Positions 48,024 to 58,169 of a stretch of DNA of 64,000 nucleotides are shown here, piece by piece (the stretch's first letter is position 1; the number at the start of each line of letters is the position of its first letter). The notes beneath the pieces are model-generated. The model searched no databases and had not been told where the DNA came from. It saw only the letters and a program-made list of their open reading frames with translations. Origin of the DNA: Rhodoferax saidenbachensis (GTDB lineage Bacteria > Pseudomonadota > Gammaproteobacteria > Burkholderiales > Burkholderiaceae_C); assembly GCF_001955715.1 (NCBI RefSeq), contig NZ_CP019239.1, forward strand, positions 3,720,001-3,784,000, given 5' to 3'. The translations under genes and the position numbers were made by a program.

Positions 48024-50651
48024 TCAGTGGACCTGATCCAGACCCTGCGTGTTTAGCAGCGCTGTAATCCTCTCGGCCGAACAAGGCGGGGCGTAGAGGT
48101 ACCCCTGAAAACTGTCACAGTGGCTTTGCGCCAGGAACGTGTGCTGGGCTTCCGTTTCAACCCCTTCGGCCACCACGAGCATGCCCAGGCTGTGTGCCAG
48201 GCCCACAATGGCTTTGGCAATCGTGGCATCACTCGTGTGGGTGAGCGCCTCACGGATGAAGGACTGGTCGATCTTGAGCTGGTCCAACGGAAGCCGCTTC
48301 AAATAACTGAGCGACGAATACCCGGTCCCGAAATCGTCCAGTGAGAAGCCCACGCCCATCGCCTTGAGGTCGTTCATTTTTTCGATGACGTCTTCGGTGT
48401 CGCTGAACAACATGCTCTCGGTCAACTCAAACCGCAGCCGGAAGGGATTGGCGCCACTGCTGCTCAGCACGGAGATGACCTGCCCCACAAAGTCGGGCTG
48501 GCGCATCTGCCGGGCACTGATGTTGACCGAGACCGTCAAGCGCCTGGACTCTGGCCGCGCGCCCCACAGACGGATCTGCTCGCAGGCCTGCTCCATGACC
48601 CATTGGCCGATTTGCAGGATCAACCCGGACTTCTCGGCCAGCGGAATGAACTCTGCGGGCGACACCGGTCCGTGGCGTGGATGGTTCCAGCGCACCAGCG
48701 CTTCCACGCCGGTCATGGTTCTGTCGGCATCCACAATCGGCTGGTAGTGCAAGTGCAGTTCGTTGCGGGCAATGGCGCCCCGCAAGTCCCGCTCAAGCGC
48801 CACACTGGCGGCCGCCTGCGTCTGCATCTGCGGACTGAACAGGCGCAGTGCGTTGCGCCCGGCGGCCTTGGCCTCGTACATGGCCAGATCAGCCTGTTTC
48901 ATCAGGTCATCAATGCTCTCGGTGTCCGCACCGAACATGGCAACGCCGACACTGGGCGTGCTGTACACCTCATGGCCGCTCAGCAGGTAAGGCGTGGACA
49001 GGCGCTGCACAATGTTCTGGCCGATCTGCTCCGCACGTTCGCTCACTGAGGAATCACTCGCACCCAGCTCTTCCAGAAGGACGACAAATTCATCGCCACC
49101 CAAGCGTGCCACTGTGTCGGTCTTACGGGTCACTTCCAGCAAACGCGCGGCCACCTGGGCCAGCAGCAGATCGCCCTTGTCATGTCCCAGTGTGTCGTTC
49201 AGGTCCTTGAAATTGTCGAGGTCTATAAACATGATTGCACCGGCTTGGCGGTTTCTGTGGGACAGATTGACCGCACGGCTGATCCTGTCCATCAGCAGGC
49301 GCCGATTGGGCAGCCCGGTCAAACCGTCGTAGAACGCAAGCTGCTGTATCTCACTCTCATGGCGCTTGGATGCGCTGATGTCCGCGCGGGTACCCAGTAT
49401 GCGCACAGGCCGACCCTGCCTGTCCCGTTCAACAATTTTTCCCCGCGCCTGAACCCAGACCCAGCACCCGTTGACATGGCGCAGGCGGTACTCCGCTTCG
49501 TAACGCGGCGTTTCGCCGCTCAGGTGCCGATCGAACGCCAGCACGACATTGTCCAGGTCATCCGGGTGGATTTCATCCCGCCAGTTGAGGATCGTCCGGG
49601 GCTGGCCATCCACGTGGCCCAGAATGCTTGCAGCGCGTTCATCGACCTGCAGCAGCCCGCTGGGCAAGGCCTGGTCCCACAAGCCCAGACGCGCACCCGC
49701 CAGCGCAAGCTCCATGCGTTCAGCATTTTCGGCAGCATCCTTGGCCCGTTTTTCCGTCAGTACGGACAGGGAGCGGCGCTTCACCTGCAACAACCATATG
49801 CTGGGGCCTACGATCAGGACAAACACACACCAGAGCGATGCCAATTCGATGGCCAGACGAATCCACGGTTTGCTGATCTCCTGGTAGCTTCTGCTGACGG
49901 CAACAACCAGCTCTTTGTCCAGATTGGCCTGCGTCGCATCAATGGTGCGCTGGACAACCATCCTGCTGTCGTCCGGCACAACACTCAGGCCTGGGATGGC
50001 TGCACCAGGCCGCAGTGAAGGCGGTACAAAAAGCACCACAAACCCATCGCGTTGTGAAATGGAGCTCCACATATCCGGCGCGTAGATGACCGACTGCATC
50101 ACCACATCGAAATAGGCCGGGTTGAGAATGGCGGTTGCCACGCCGGGGGTGTCGCCCGGGGGGGATTCCACCTTCATGGACAACTTGATATTGGAAGTGC
50201 CCGGTGTGTTCTCGTAGGGGCGCGAGACATAGACAGTCCCGGCATCCCGCATCTTGCTGATGCTGCGCAGAAAATCGGCGTCGTCGAGGTGGCTGTCCTG
50301 CATCTCGTCGCTGGATTGGAGGATGTGCCCATTTTTGTCGAGCAGTGCGAGTGCGCGCACCCCGGGCATCGCGTTACGCAGCGCCTGGATGGACAGGCCG
50401 GTTGCACCAGGACTATTTTCCAGATGGGCCTTGCGTATGCTGTCCAGCGCACTGCGCACGCCGGCCAGTTGGCGGCGCAGGTTCTCGTCAACGATCCGCG
50501 CTTGGGCTTCAAGACGGTTGTGTTCGTTCTTCAGAATGAAGTTGCGCTCCGAGAGGACCGCAAAAACACTGAGTGCACAACCAAGCAGGACGACTGCGGC
50601 AAACGCGAGCCACTCCGCAGATTCTCTGGAAACAGGCTTTTGGAACTTCAT
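48024..50651 (-). CDS. Bifunctional diguanylate cyclase/phosphodiesterase (PAS-GGDEF-EAL)
   Basis: An 875-residue membrane signalling protein. An N-terminal membrane segment and a second one near residue 285 bracket a periplasmic sensor domain. A PAS/PAC domain follows, then GGDEF with RLGGDEFVVLLEE (intact active site; FIDLDNFKDLNDTLGHDKGD) and EAL with VEALVRWNHP, ELTESML, DDFGTGYSSL, KIDQSFI and AEGVETEAQ, so both activities may be retained. It controls cyclic di-GMP, hence motility or biofilm. ATG 50651 is preceded by GGGGG; a start nine codons upstream at 50678 is also possible. Confidence 0.93.
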   Translation of the reverse strand: MKFQKPVSRESAEWLAFAAVVLLGCALSVFAVLSERNFILKNEHNRLEAQARIVDENLRRQLAGVRSALDSIRKAHLENSPGATGLSIQALRNAMPGVRALALLDKNGHILQSSDEMQDSHLDDADFLRSISKMRDAGTVYVSRPYENTPGTSNIKLSMKVESPPGDTPGVATAILNPAYFDVVMQSVIYAPDMWSSISQRDGFVVLFVPPSLRPGAAIPGLSVVPDDSRMVVQRTIDATQANLDKELVVAVSRSYQEISKPWIRLAIELASLWCVFVLIVGPSIWLLQVKRRSLSVLTEKRAKDAAENAERMELALAGARLGLWDQALPSGLLQVDERAASILGHVDGQPRTILNWRDEIHPDDLDNVVLAFDRHLSGETPRYEAEYRLRHVNGCWVWVQARGKIVERDRQGRPVRILGTRADISASKRHESEIQQLAFYDGLTGLPNRRLLMDRISRAVNLSHRNRQAGAIMFIDLDNFKDLNDTLGHDKGDLLLAQVAARLLEVTRKTDTVARLGGDEFVVLLEELGASDSSVSERAEQIGQNIVQRLSTPYLLSGHEVYSTPSVGVAMFGADTESIDDLMKQADLAMYEAKAAGRNALRLFSPQMQTQAAASVALERDLRGAIARNELHLHYQPIVDADRTMTGVEALVRWNHPRHGPVSPAEFIPLAEKSGLILQIGQWVMEQACEQIRLWGARPESRRLTVSVNISARQMRQPDFVGQVISVLSSSGANPFRLRFELTESMLFSDTEDVIEKMNDLKAMGVGFSLDDFGTGYSSLSYLKRLPLDQLKIDQSFIREALTHTSDATIAKAIVGLAHSLGMLVVAEGVETEAQHTFLAQSHCDSFQGYLYAPPCSAERITALLNTQGLDQVH

Positions 50652-50796
50652 GGAACGCCCCCGATCAATGGCTGTCATACAAAGCGCCGAAAACCGCCTT
50701 TGCGTATGACAGGTGGAATGTGAGCGCTAGAGGTTTCGTGCCTATTACGGGGTAGCCGGGAAATATTTCAAGTGCAATATCTTGGAGTGCACGCCC

Positions 50797-52026
50797 CTAC
50801 CGCCACATACGCACACCCAGGGCCGCCAGCGATGCAGCAGTGGCGAGCAGCATCACCGCAGCCCAGCCCCATTGCGCCAGCAGCAGGCTGCCCAGCGCAG
50901 CGCCTGTCGCCATGCCGATGAACATGCCCACCATCAGCACGGCATTGAGTCGGCTGCGCGCGGCGGGTTCAATGCCGTACACGATGGTCTGGTGCGCAAT
51001 CAGCGCGGCCTGCACGCCCAGATCAAACCCGACCGCACACACCACCAGCAGGACCAATTGGGCTTGCGGTGGAACCAGTTGGGCCAACACCAGCGCTGCG
51101 AACGACACCATGGCCAGACCCGCACCCAGACGTGTCACCAATTCCGGGCCACGTTTGTCGGCCAATCGCCCCGCCAGCGGCGCGGCCAACGCGCCAGCAG
51201 CACCGGCCAAGCCAAATGCACCAGCGGCTGTGCTGCCCAGCTGAAATTCCGAATGCAGCATCACGGCCAGCGTGGACCAGAAGGCGCTGAACCCGACGGA
51301 CAACAAGCCCTGGGCCAAAGCCGCGCGGCGCAAGCCGGCATGCTGTTGCCACAGCTTGCCCAGAGACCCCAGCAAGGCGCCATAGGCCAGTTGGGTAGTG
51401 GGCTTGAAGCTCGGCAGGCCACGCCAGGCCGCTGCCCCAATGACAGCCACGCTGGCGGCGGCGGCGATAAACATGGTGCGCCAGTTGAAGTGTTCTGCGA
51501 CAAAACCACTGACCACGCGTGACAGCAAAATGCCCAGCAACAGCCCGGTCATCACCGTGCCCACCACCTTGCCGCGGTGTGCTTCTGGCGCAAGCGTTGC
51601 GGCGGCGGGGACGATGTCCTGGGCCATCGTGGCTGTCATGCCGATCGCCAGACTGGCCACCAGCAACACGTGAATAGACGGTGCCACCGCCGCCAGCAGC
51701 AACGCCATGACCAGCAGCGCGGCCTTGCCCAGAATGATGCGGCGGCGGTCAAACCGGTCCCCCAGCGGCGCCAGCAGCAAGATACCCAGCGCGTAACCCA
51801 ACTGTGTGAGCGTGGGCACCCAACCGGCTTCGCGGGTTGACGCGCCGATGTCTGCACCCAGCACCGCCAGCATGGGCTGGCTGTAGTACAGCGAGGCCAC
51901 ACTCAAGCCGGCACCGGCTGCGAGCAAAAACACCAGCGGCCTGGAGAGTCCGGGCCCTGCCGGTGCGGCGGCCGATGGCGCACTGCGGCCATCATTCGTT
52001 GTATGCATGCTGGGAATGGAATTCAT
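50797..52026 (-). CDS. MFS transporter, exporter-like
   Basis: A 409-residue major facilitator with about twelve hydrophobic segments. LGDRFDRRRIILG after the second helix is the family loop motif, and RGKVVGTVMTGLLLGILLSRVVSGF recalls the drug-exporter motif C region. ATG 52026 is used; the longer frame enters the divergent promoter. It is divergent from a LysR-type regulator 92 bases away and is likely regulated by it. Substrate unknown. Confidence 0.87.
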   Translation of the reverse strand: MNSIPSMHTTNDGRSAPSAAAPAGPGLSRPLVFLLAAGAGLSVASLYYSQPMLAVLGADIGASTREAGWVPTLTQLGYALGILLLAPLGDRFDRRRIILGKAALLVMALLLAAVAPSIHVLLVASLAIGMTATMAQDIVPAAATLAPEAHRGKVVGTVMTGLLLGILLSRVVSGFVAEHFNWRTMFIAAAASVAVIGAAAWRGLPSFKPTTQLAYGALLGSLGKLWQQHAGLRRAALAQGLLSVGFSAFWSTLAVMLHSEFQLGSTAAGAFGLAGAAGALAAPLAGRLADKRGPELVTRLGAGLAMVSFAALVLAQLVPPQAQLVLLVVCAVGFDLGVQAALIAHQTIVYGIEPAARSRLNAVLMVGMFIGMATGAALGSLLLAQWGWAAVMLLATAASLAALGVRMWR

Positions 52027-52118
52027 CTTGAACTTTCGTGAGTTAGTGGATGAATTCTGCAATTCCATAAGGGAACCGTGTAGTAGCAAGCCACACATAT
52101 TTGTTATACATTTAACGC

Positions 52119-53084
52119 ATGACAAAATCAGCGCCACGCCCTTTGACGAAGTCCCCGCTCACCCCGCTGACTGACCCTCTGGCAGCAGATTTCGGGGTGA
52201 CTTTGCAACTGATGGCCACGTTTGTGCGTATCGTGGAAGCGGGCAGCCTCTCTGCCGCGGCGGTCCAGATGAACGCCACACAACCCACCGTCAGCCGGCG
52301 CTTGCAAGCACTAGAGCGACTGCTGAGCGTGCGCCTGCTGCAGCGCTCCACCCACGGCATGCGGCTCACGGTAGACGGCGAGCGCTGCCTGGAGCGCGCG
52401 CGCGACTTACTGGCCAGTTGGGCTGCGTTTGAAGCCGATCTGCGCGGCACCCAACAGGAGCCGCAAGGCAAGCTGCGCATCGCCGTGCCACACGCTTTTG
52501 GCCAGGAGAAATTTGTAGCGCCGCTGGCCCGCTATCTGGCAGCGCACCCGCGCGTGACGGTGGAATGGCTGCTACGCGACGAGGTGCATGACTACATCAC
52601 CGCAGGCATTGATTGCGCCATCCAGGTGGGCGAACCCACCGACCCAGGCATTGTGGCCATCAAGCTGGCAGAAGTCCCGCGTTACGTGGTGGCAGCGCCG
52701 TCGGTGCTGGGCGGCAAGACACCCCGACATGCGGCAGACCTGGCGGCGTTGCCCTGGCTAGCCTTGAAAACCTACTACCGCAATGAAGTGGCACTCACAC
52801 ACCTGGCCACCGGGGAGACGACGCGGTTTGCCATTCGCCCGCGTGTCAGTACCGACAGCCTGTACGCCATGCGCAGCGCAGCCCTACTGGGTCTGGGTGC
52901 CTGTGTGGGCTCGGCATGGCTGCTCGCTGACGACATTGCCACAGGTAACCTCGTGCACCTCACGCCGCAATGGCAGGCGGCCGCACTGCCGGTGTACCTG
53001 ACCTATCCGCATGCGCAGTTTTATCCGTCCAGGTTGCTGCGCTTCGTGGCCATGATGCGGGAGGCCATTCCCGCCGCCATTTAG
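52119..53084 (+). CDS. LysR-family transcriptional regulator
   Basis: A 321-residue regulator. The N-terminal winged helix-turn-helix reads FVRIVEAGSLSAAAVQMNATQPTVSRRLQALERLL, standard for LysR, and the effector-binding domain follows from about residue 115 (GKLRIAVPHAFGQEKFVAPL). It has an N-terminal extension of about 30 residues before the usual start. It is divergent from the MFS gene and probably activates it in response to the exported compound. Confidence 0.92.
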   Translation: MTKSAPRPLTKSPLTPLTDPLAADFGVTLQLMATFVRIVEAGSLSAAAVQMNATQPTVSRRLQALERLLSVRLLQRSTHGMRLTVDGERCLERARDLLASWAAFEADLRGTQQEPQGKLRIAVPHAFGQEKFVAPLARYLAAHPRVTVEWLLRDEVHDYITAGIDCAIQVGEPTDPGIVAIKLAEVPRYVVAAPSVLGGKTPRHAADLAALPWLALKTYYRNEVALTHLATGETTRFAIRPRVSTDSLYAMRSAALLGLGACVGSAWLLADDIATGNLVHLTPQWQAAALPVYLTYPHAQFYPSRLLRFVAMMREAIPAAI

Positions 53085-53121
53085 CGTTGAGACCGGCAAG
53101 CGGCCCTTGGCAGTGCCGCGG

Positions 53122-53943
53122 CTAGGAAAACACCACGGGGTCTATCGTGGCCATGGCACGAAAAGCCGGCTTGGCGAACAAATAGCCTTGCATGAGGTGG
53201 ATGCCAGCATCCCGCAGGAAATCGCGCTCCCCCACCGTTTCAATGCCTTCTGCGATGACTTTGATCTCCATCTCTTTGCACAGTTGCACGAGGCTGCGCA
53301 CGATGGCCTGGCGTGGCCTGTCGGTATCGACATTGCGAATCAGGTCCATATCAATCTTGATGATGTCCGGCTGAAAGTCGGACAACAACTTCATGCCTGC
53401 GTAACCGGCACCAAAGTCGTCGATGGCGGTTTTGAAGCCACAACGCTTGTACTCACGCAGAATTTCCGCAAACCAGGGTCCGTCGTCGACCCGTTCGCCT
53501 TCCGTGACTTCGAAGATGATGCGCTCCACGGGAAACCCGTGCGTGCGTGCAGCCGCCAGCGTCGTGCGTATGCAGAGTTCCGGCTTGTAGATGGCGTTGG
53601 GCAGGAAGTTGATAGAGATGTATTCCTCGATACCCAACTGGCTGGCGCCCTTGATCGCTTTGACCCGGCAGGCCTGATCAAAGCGGTAGCGATTTTGCTC
53701 ATTGACCTTGGACAGCACGGACAGTGCCCCCTCGCCGGCCGGCCCACGCACCAGGGCCTCATGGGCAAATACCTTCCTGGTCGTGATATCCACGATGGGC
53801 TGGTAGGCATATTCAAAATCGAAGCCCACGCGTTCGGCCTTGCCGCAATCCTCGCAATCGCGTTCTGTACCAACCAATGGTGAGAAGCCAATAGGAAAGG
53901 TGGGGTTGACGCTCACAGGGCTGGCGGCTTTTTTGATCAGCAT
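53122..53943 (-). CDS. EAL-domain c-di-GMP phosphodiesterase
   Basis: A 273-residue protein formed almost entirely by an EAL domain. HEALVRGPAGEGALSVL contains the EAL motif, FEVTEGERVD, IDDFGAGYAGMKLL, IKIDMDLI and IAEGIET supply the metal and substrate residues. The N-terminus holds a CEDCGK motif, a possible metal site, and the layout resembles the EAL part of BLUF-regulated proteins, though no BLUF domain is present. It is probably an active, cytoplasmic phosphodiesterase. It lies next to a chemoreceptor gene and follows the LysR gene convergently. Confidence 0.9.
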   Translation of the reverse strand: MLIKKAASPVSVNPTFPIGFSPLVGTERDCEDCGKAERVGFDFEYAYQPIVDITTRKVFAHEALVRGPAGEGALSVLSKVNEQNRYRFDQACRVKAIKGASQLGIEEYISINFLPNAIYKPELCIRTTLAAARTHGFPVERIIFEVTEGERVDDGPWFAEILREYKRCGFKTAIDDFGAGYAGMKLLSDFQPDIIKIDMDLIRNVDTDRPRQAIVRSLVQLCKEMEIKVIAEGIETVGERDFLRDAGIHLMQGYLFAKPAFRAMATIDPVVFS

Positions 53944-53982
53944 GTTGACTCTCTATCTTTCAGATTGCGCGTGCACTTGCCA

Positions 53983-55386
53983 TCATTGGAATACGCTGAC
54001 AGTATGCACAAGCGCCTTGGACTTGTCTTGCAACGTCCCGGCGACGGAAGCCATTTCCTCTACCAGCGCCGCATTTTGTTGCGTGGCCAAATCAATGTCT
54101 GCAACAGCGTTGCCTACCTCTGCAACACGCGACACCTGTTGGGAACTGGCCGTACTGATCGCGTGCACGATGTCCGCTACGCGGCCAATACTGCCCACGA
54201 CTTCCGTCATCGTGCTGCCCGCCTGTGCCACCAGATGCGCACCCATTTCGACACGTTGCACGCTGTCGCCAATCAGATTTTTGATTTCTTTGGCCGCTTG
54301 TGCGCTTCGCCCCGCGAGGCTGCGCACCTCGCTGGCGACCACCGCAAATCCACGCCCTTGTTCACCCGCACGTGCAGCTTCCACGGCGGCATTGAGCGCA
54401 AGAATATTGGTCTGAAAGGCGATGCCATCAATCACACCAATGATGTCGGAAATCTTGCGTGAGGAGGCATTGATGCCTTGCATCGTGTCGACCACCTGGG
54501 CGACCACCCGACCTCCGTCTTGCGCCACGGCTCTGGCCTGCGACGCGAGTTCACTGGCTTGCTTGGCATGCGCTGTCGACTGGCTCACTGTCTCGCTCAA
54601 TTCAGCCATCTGCGCAGCCACCTGCTGCACATTGCTGGCCGTCTGCTCGGTCCGGTCGCTCAAGTCCTGATTGCCACTCGCGATCTCGGCGCAAGATACA
54701 TCGACAGCCGAGGCGCTCGCACGAACGCTGGCAACCACGGCCCCCATTCGCTCCAACGTCGCCTTCAGGGCTTGGCCGCCCGGCGTGGCCGTTGGTATGG
54801 CGGCAACACCCAAAACGATCGTCTCTTGTTGGTTGACCGCAGCGACAAGTCGGCTGAGCTCTTCGCCTTCGCGGGCGAAACGGCTCATCTGAACGGCCAG
54901 CACAACTTCCACACCGGACTGAATGACCACATAGACCGCATGCAAAACGATGCGCAAGAAGTCGGGCTCGGTGGTGCAATAAAACCCCAGCCCCGCCGCC
55001 TGGAGCCGGTCAAACGCAAAGTGGTGCACAGCAAACATCGCCGCACCGAAGACGATCACGCGCCAATCGAGATACACCAACAGAAACGCCAGCACCACAA
55101 ACACGCCGAAATGGAGTTCCAGCATGCCCCGCGCCAGTTGGATGTGCAAAGCCACGAACGCAACCAGCACGAAGGTCAACACATAGCGGCACACCAGCGT
55201 CCCAGGGGCAAAGAGGAAGGCGACGCCCGCTACAGCGAGCAGCACCAGCGAGACCCCTATCGCCAGCCCAGAGTCCACAAACTGCAAGCCCAGCAGTATT
55301 GCGGCGACACAGCTTCCACCGATAGCTACCAACAAGGTCTTGTCACCCAAGGCGGCCAGGGAGGAGAGGTTTTTGGCATGGTTCAT
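53983..55386 (-). CDS. Chemoreceptor without periplasmic ligand domain
   Basis: A 467-residue methyl-accepting protein. Residues about 15-170 are membrane segments ([34 protein letters not shown] and [15 protein letters not shown] helices), with short loops, so there is no large periplasmic domain and no clear HAMP. The signalling hairpin [27 protein letters not shown] is canonical. Receptors of this shape sense through membrane or cytoplasmic signals, for example redox or energy state. It precedes the EAL gene by 39 bases and may share its transcript, linking chemotaxis with c-di-GMP. Confidence 0.9.
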   Translation of the reverse strand: MNHAKNLSSLAALGDKTLLVAIGGSCVAAILLGLQFVDSGLAIGVSLVLLAVAGVAFLFAPGTLVCRYVLTFVLVAFVALHIQLARGMLELHFGVFVVLAFLLVYLDWRVIVFGAAMFAVHHFAFDRLQAAGLGFYCTTEPDFLRIVLHAVYVVIQSGVEVVLAVQMSRFAREGEELSRLVAAVNQQETIVLGVAAIPTATPGGQALKATLERMGAVVASVRASASAVDVSCAEIASGNQDLSDRTEQTASNVQQVAAQMAELSETVSQSTAHAKQASELASQARAVAQDGGRVVAQVVDTMQGINASSRKISDIIGVIDGIAFQTNILALNAAVEAARAGEQGRGFAVVASEVRSLAGRSAQAAKEIKNLIGDSVQRVEMGAHLVAQAGSTMTEVVGSIGRVADIVHAISTASSQQVSRVAEVGNAVADIDLATQQNAALVEEMASVAGTLQDKSKALVHTVSVFQ

Positions 55387-55591
55387 TGGAATACTCTTGA
55401 ATAAATAAGATTGTTAAGTACCAAAATACACCAATGCGTACAAAATGTGACTCACTGGTAATTTTATGCCTGCGAGGAAAAACCTGCTGGTTGCAGGTCT
55501 TTGCCCGTCTGAGTGTTGGGAGGCTTGGTCCGACTTCCCGCTCCATGCGAATGGCGGGTAGTTGCGAGTGACCGCGTGTCAGTCGGTTTGG

Positions 55592-55655
55592 GGCATGAAA
55601 ATGGGGCTAACGCCCCATGAATACTGCGCAAGCAGCTATTAATTCAATAGCATCA
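55592..55655. repeat. Intergenic repeat family B, copy 6
   Basis: GGGCATGAAAATGGGGCTAA, CGCCCCATGA, then ACTGCGCAAGCAGCTATTAA and TTCAATAGCATCA. ATGGGGCTAACGCCCCAT is itself a hairpin. Its end coincides with the stop codon of the receiver-kinase gene at 55653-55655, so the repeat provides that stop. Confidence 0.8.
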
Positions 55656-56918
55656 CGCCGGCTTGACACCGTGTTGCAAGGACTTGGCATCCATGAGCCG
55701 CAGGATGGTGGGCCAGCCGTGGGCGATGAAGTCGGCCACGGCCTGCGCGCTGAGGAAGCGCTGCAACGGGTCCTTGTGCATCATCTTGTCCAACAGGATC
55801 TGGAACTCTGAAAACTTGGGCTCAAAGCGCGGTGGCGGCGCGTGCACGTGCTGGTACAGCAGGGCTTCCATGTGGTCGGCCGCGTAGGGGCGCTTGCCCG
55901 ACACCATCTCGAAAAAAATCACGCCCAGGCTGTAGATATCGCTGGCCGGGCTGACCGGTCGGCCGGCGGCCTGCTCGGGACTCAGGTAGTAGGGCGAACC
56001 GACGATGTCACCCTGCTGCGTCTGCTCCAGGTCCTGGCCCACATGTTTGGCCACGCCAAAATCGATCAGCGCCACGCTGCCGTCGGCGCGCAGCATCAGG
56101 TTGTCGGGCTTCACGTCGCGGTGCACGATGTCCAGCGCATGGATTTGCGACAGCGCAAACGCGACCTGCAGCGCGATGGAGAGCGCCTCAAACGGCGACA
56201 ACCCGGCAGCAATGCGGCGCTTGATGTCGCCATGGGCGAAGTACTCCATGGTGATAAAGGCATGTTCATCGGTAAATCCGTGGTCAAAGATGCGCGCCAC
56301 GTTGGGGTGGTTGATCTGTTCCAGCAGCGCGTACTCCTGGATGAAGCGCTGCAGCAGGCTGGGGTCTTGGTGCTGGCGCGTGTCCAGCAGCTTGAGCGCC
56401 ACTTCCAGGCCATCGGCCTCGCGCACGGCCAGGAATACTTCTGACATGCCGCCCGCGCCCAGACGGCGCAGGACCTTGTAACCCTTGATGGGCGTAGCAC
56501 CCGCCGCCGTGGCGCTGCCAGCGATCGGCTTGGGGTTGGTCTTTTCCAGCGTCTGCACCCGTTTGATACGGGCCTGCACGGCTTCCAGCACTTCGTCGCG
56601 CGTAAATGGTTTGCCCAGGTAGTCGTCGGCGCCCAGGTTCATACCCCGGCGCCGGTCGGCGCGCTCGGAGCGCGCGGTCAGGAAGATGAAGGGGATGGCC
56701 GCGGTTTGCGGATCGGCGCGCAGGGCTTCCAGAAAACCATAACCGTCCAACTCGGGCATCATCACGTCGGACAGGATCAGGTCGGGCATCTCCTGGCGCG
56801 CCAATGCCAGGCCCATGACGCCATTGGCGGCTTCGACCAGCTCAAACCCTTCCATGCGCAGCAACAGTGCCAAGTTGTCACGGATGCTGGCCTCGTCTTC
56901 CACCACAAGGATCTTCAA
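55653..56918 (-). CDS. Receiver domain fused to a serine/threonine protein kinase
   Basis: A 421-residue fusion. Residues 1-120 are a receiver domain (LVVEDEASIRD, phosphoacceptor Asp in LILSDVMMPELDGYGF, Lys in LGKPF). Residues about 150-410 are a Hanks-type kinase: glycine loop LGAGGMSEV, VALKLL (ATP-binding Lys), HRDVKPDNLML, DFGVAKH and SDIYSLGVIFFEMVSGKRPY. A two-component phosphoryl signal would thus control a Ser/Thr kinase in one chain. There is no membrane segment. The gene is flanked by repeats and has no cognate phosphatase nearby. Confidence 0.93.
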   Translation of the reverse strand: MKILVVEDEASIRDNLALLLRMEGFELVEAANGVMGLALARQEMPDLILSDVMMPELDGYGFLEALRADPQTAAIPFIFLTARSERADRRRGMNLGADDYLGKPFTRDEVLEAVQARIKRVQTLEKTNPKPIAGSATAAGATPIKGYKVLRRLGAGGMSEVFLAVREADGLEVALKLLDTRQHQDPSLLQRFIQEYALLEQINHPNVARIFDHGFTDEHAFITMEYFAHGDIKRRIAAGLSPFEALSIALQVAFALSQIHALDIVHRDVKPDNLMLRADGSVALIDFGVAKHVGQDLEQTQQGDIVGSPYYLSPEQAAGRPVSPASDIYSLGVIFFEMVSGKRPYAADHMEALLYQHVHAPPPRFEPKFSEFQILLDKMMHKDPLQRFLSAQAVADFIAHGWPTILRLMDAKSLQHGVKPA

Positions 56919-57031
56919 ACCTGACCTCCACGCCCAAGAAATGCCGATGTTGGCCCCCGGCCAGGCAGGGGGAGAGTTGACTATAGCGTCTGGGCAAAAG
57001 CGGTACTTTGGCCGCCCGGCCCGGCACAGGC

Positions 57032-57101
57032 TTTATTTAGGCATCAAATGGACCTCAAGCCCCCGTAAAATATGCGCAAGCAGCTCACAAATCTATAGCA
57101 A
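57032..57101. repeat. Intergenic repeat family B, copy 7
   Basis: TTTATTTAGGCATCAAATGG, ACCTCAAGCCCCCGTAAAAT, then ATGCGCAAGCAGCTCACAAA and TCTATAGCAA. Its last bases run directly into the ATG of the pseudouridine synthase gene, so the repeat supplies that gene's untranslated leader. Confidence 0.8.
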
Positions 57102-58061
57102 ATGACCGACCAGAAACCGCCCCCCACGTTCCGCCGCGCCGCGCCTCCGCCCAATAAAGCGCCGATTCCCGCCGGACAGGCCAACACGTCGGCGCACGGT
57201 GCGAACGGCACCATGCGTCTGAACAAACGCATGGCCGAGCTGGGCCTGGCCTCGCGCCGTGAGGCGGATGAATGGATTGGCAAGGGCTGGGTCAAGGTCA
57301 ATGGCAAAGTGGCTGAGATGGGCATGCAGGTCACGCCCGATGTGCGCATCGAGATCGACAAACAGGCCCAGGGCCAGCAGGCGAATCAGGTGACGATTCT
57401 GCTCAACAAGCCGCTGGGCATCGTCAGCGGCCAGGCCGAAGACGGCCACGAGCCCGCGATCAAACTGATCCAGCCCCAAAACCGCTGGGCCGAAGACAAC
57501 GCGCGTTTCTTCTTCCACGGCAGCCAACTCAAAAGCCTGGTTCCGGCCGGGCGTCTGGACATTGATTCCACGGGCCTGCTGGTGCTCACCCAGGACGGCC
57601 GCGTGGCACGCCAGCTCATTGGTGAAGACTCGGTGATGGAAAAGGAATACCTGGTGCGGGTGGCCTATACCGGTGTGGAAAACCCAGCGGCCGCAAACTC
57701 GCCTGCGGCCACCTACCCCGGACTGTCATCGGGCGGCAAGGTACAGCAACTGATCCGCCTGGACGATGACGACCCCATCACCAGCGATGTGCAGTCCGTC
57801 TTCCCCCCCGCCATGCTGGCCCGCCTGCGCCACGGCCTGCGCCTGGACGACCAGCCGCTCAAGCCGGCCAAGGTCGAGTGGCAAAACCCCGAGCAACTGC
57901 GCTTTGTGCTGACCGAAGGCAAGAAACGCCAGATCCGCCGCATGTGTGAACTGGTCGGCCTGAAGGTGGTGGGCCTCAAACGTGTGCGCGTGGGCAAGGT
58001 CATGCTTGGTAACCTGCCGGTGGGGCAGTGGCGCTACCTGCAGCCGCATGAGAAGTTTTGA
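57102..58061 (+). CDS. rluF: 23S rRNA pseudouridine synthase, RluF-like
   Basis: A 319-residue RsuA-family enzyme. An S4 RNA-binding domain ([30 protein letters not shown]) near residue 40 is followed by the catalytic domain with the essential Asp in [19 protein letters not shown] and [26 protein letters not shown]. RluF pseudouridylates U2604 in helix 93 of 23S rRNA. RluB is a possible alternative. The start codon directly follows repeat family B copy 7. Confidence 0.9.
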   Translation: MTDQKPPPTFRRAAPPPNKAPIPAGQANTSAHGANGTMRLNKRMAELGLASRREADEWIGKGWVKVNGKVAEMGMQVTPDVRIEIDKQAQGQQANQVTILLNKPLGIVSGQAEDGHEPAIKLIQPQNRWAEDNARFFFHGSQLKSLVPAGRLDIDSTGLLVLTQDGRVARQLIGEDSVMEKEYLVRVAYTGVENPAAANSPAATYPGLSSGGKVQQLIRLDDDDPITSDVQSVFPPAMLARLRHGLRLDDQPLKPAKVEWQNPEQLRFVLTEGKKRQIRRMCELVGLKVVGLKRVRVGKVMLGNLPVGQWRYLQPHEKF

Positions 58062-58088
58062 GTAGCGATGTTGTCGAGCAAACCACAT

Positions 58089-58158
58089 CCGTTCGCCCTG
58101 AGCTTGGCCTGTCCTGAGCCCGTCGAAGGGCTCAGCCCGAACGGTGTTTTTTCTTTCT
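58089..58158 (+). repeat. Intergenic repeat family A, copy 5, followed by T-run
   Basis: CCGTTCGCCCTGAGCTTGGC to GGGCTCAGCCCGAACGG with a spacer containing a degenerate duplication. It is followed by GTTTTTTCTTTCT on the plus strand and therefore probably terminates transcription of the pseudouridine synthase gene. Confidence 0.8.
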
Positions 58159-58169
58159 AAGATAAAGCC

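Noticed and set aside
52027..52118. A LysR T-N11-A binding site between the MFS and LysR genes
   Set aside because: Such a degenerate motif can be found by chance in this A/T-rich gap; no symmetrical site stood out.
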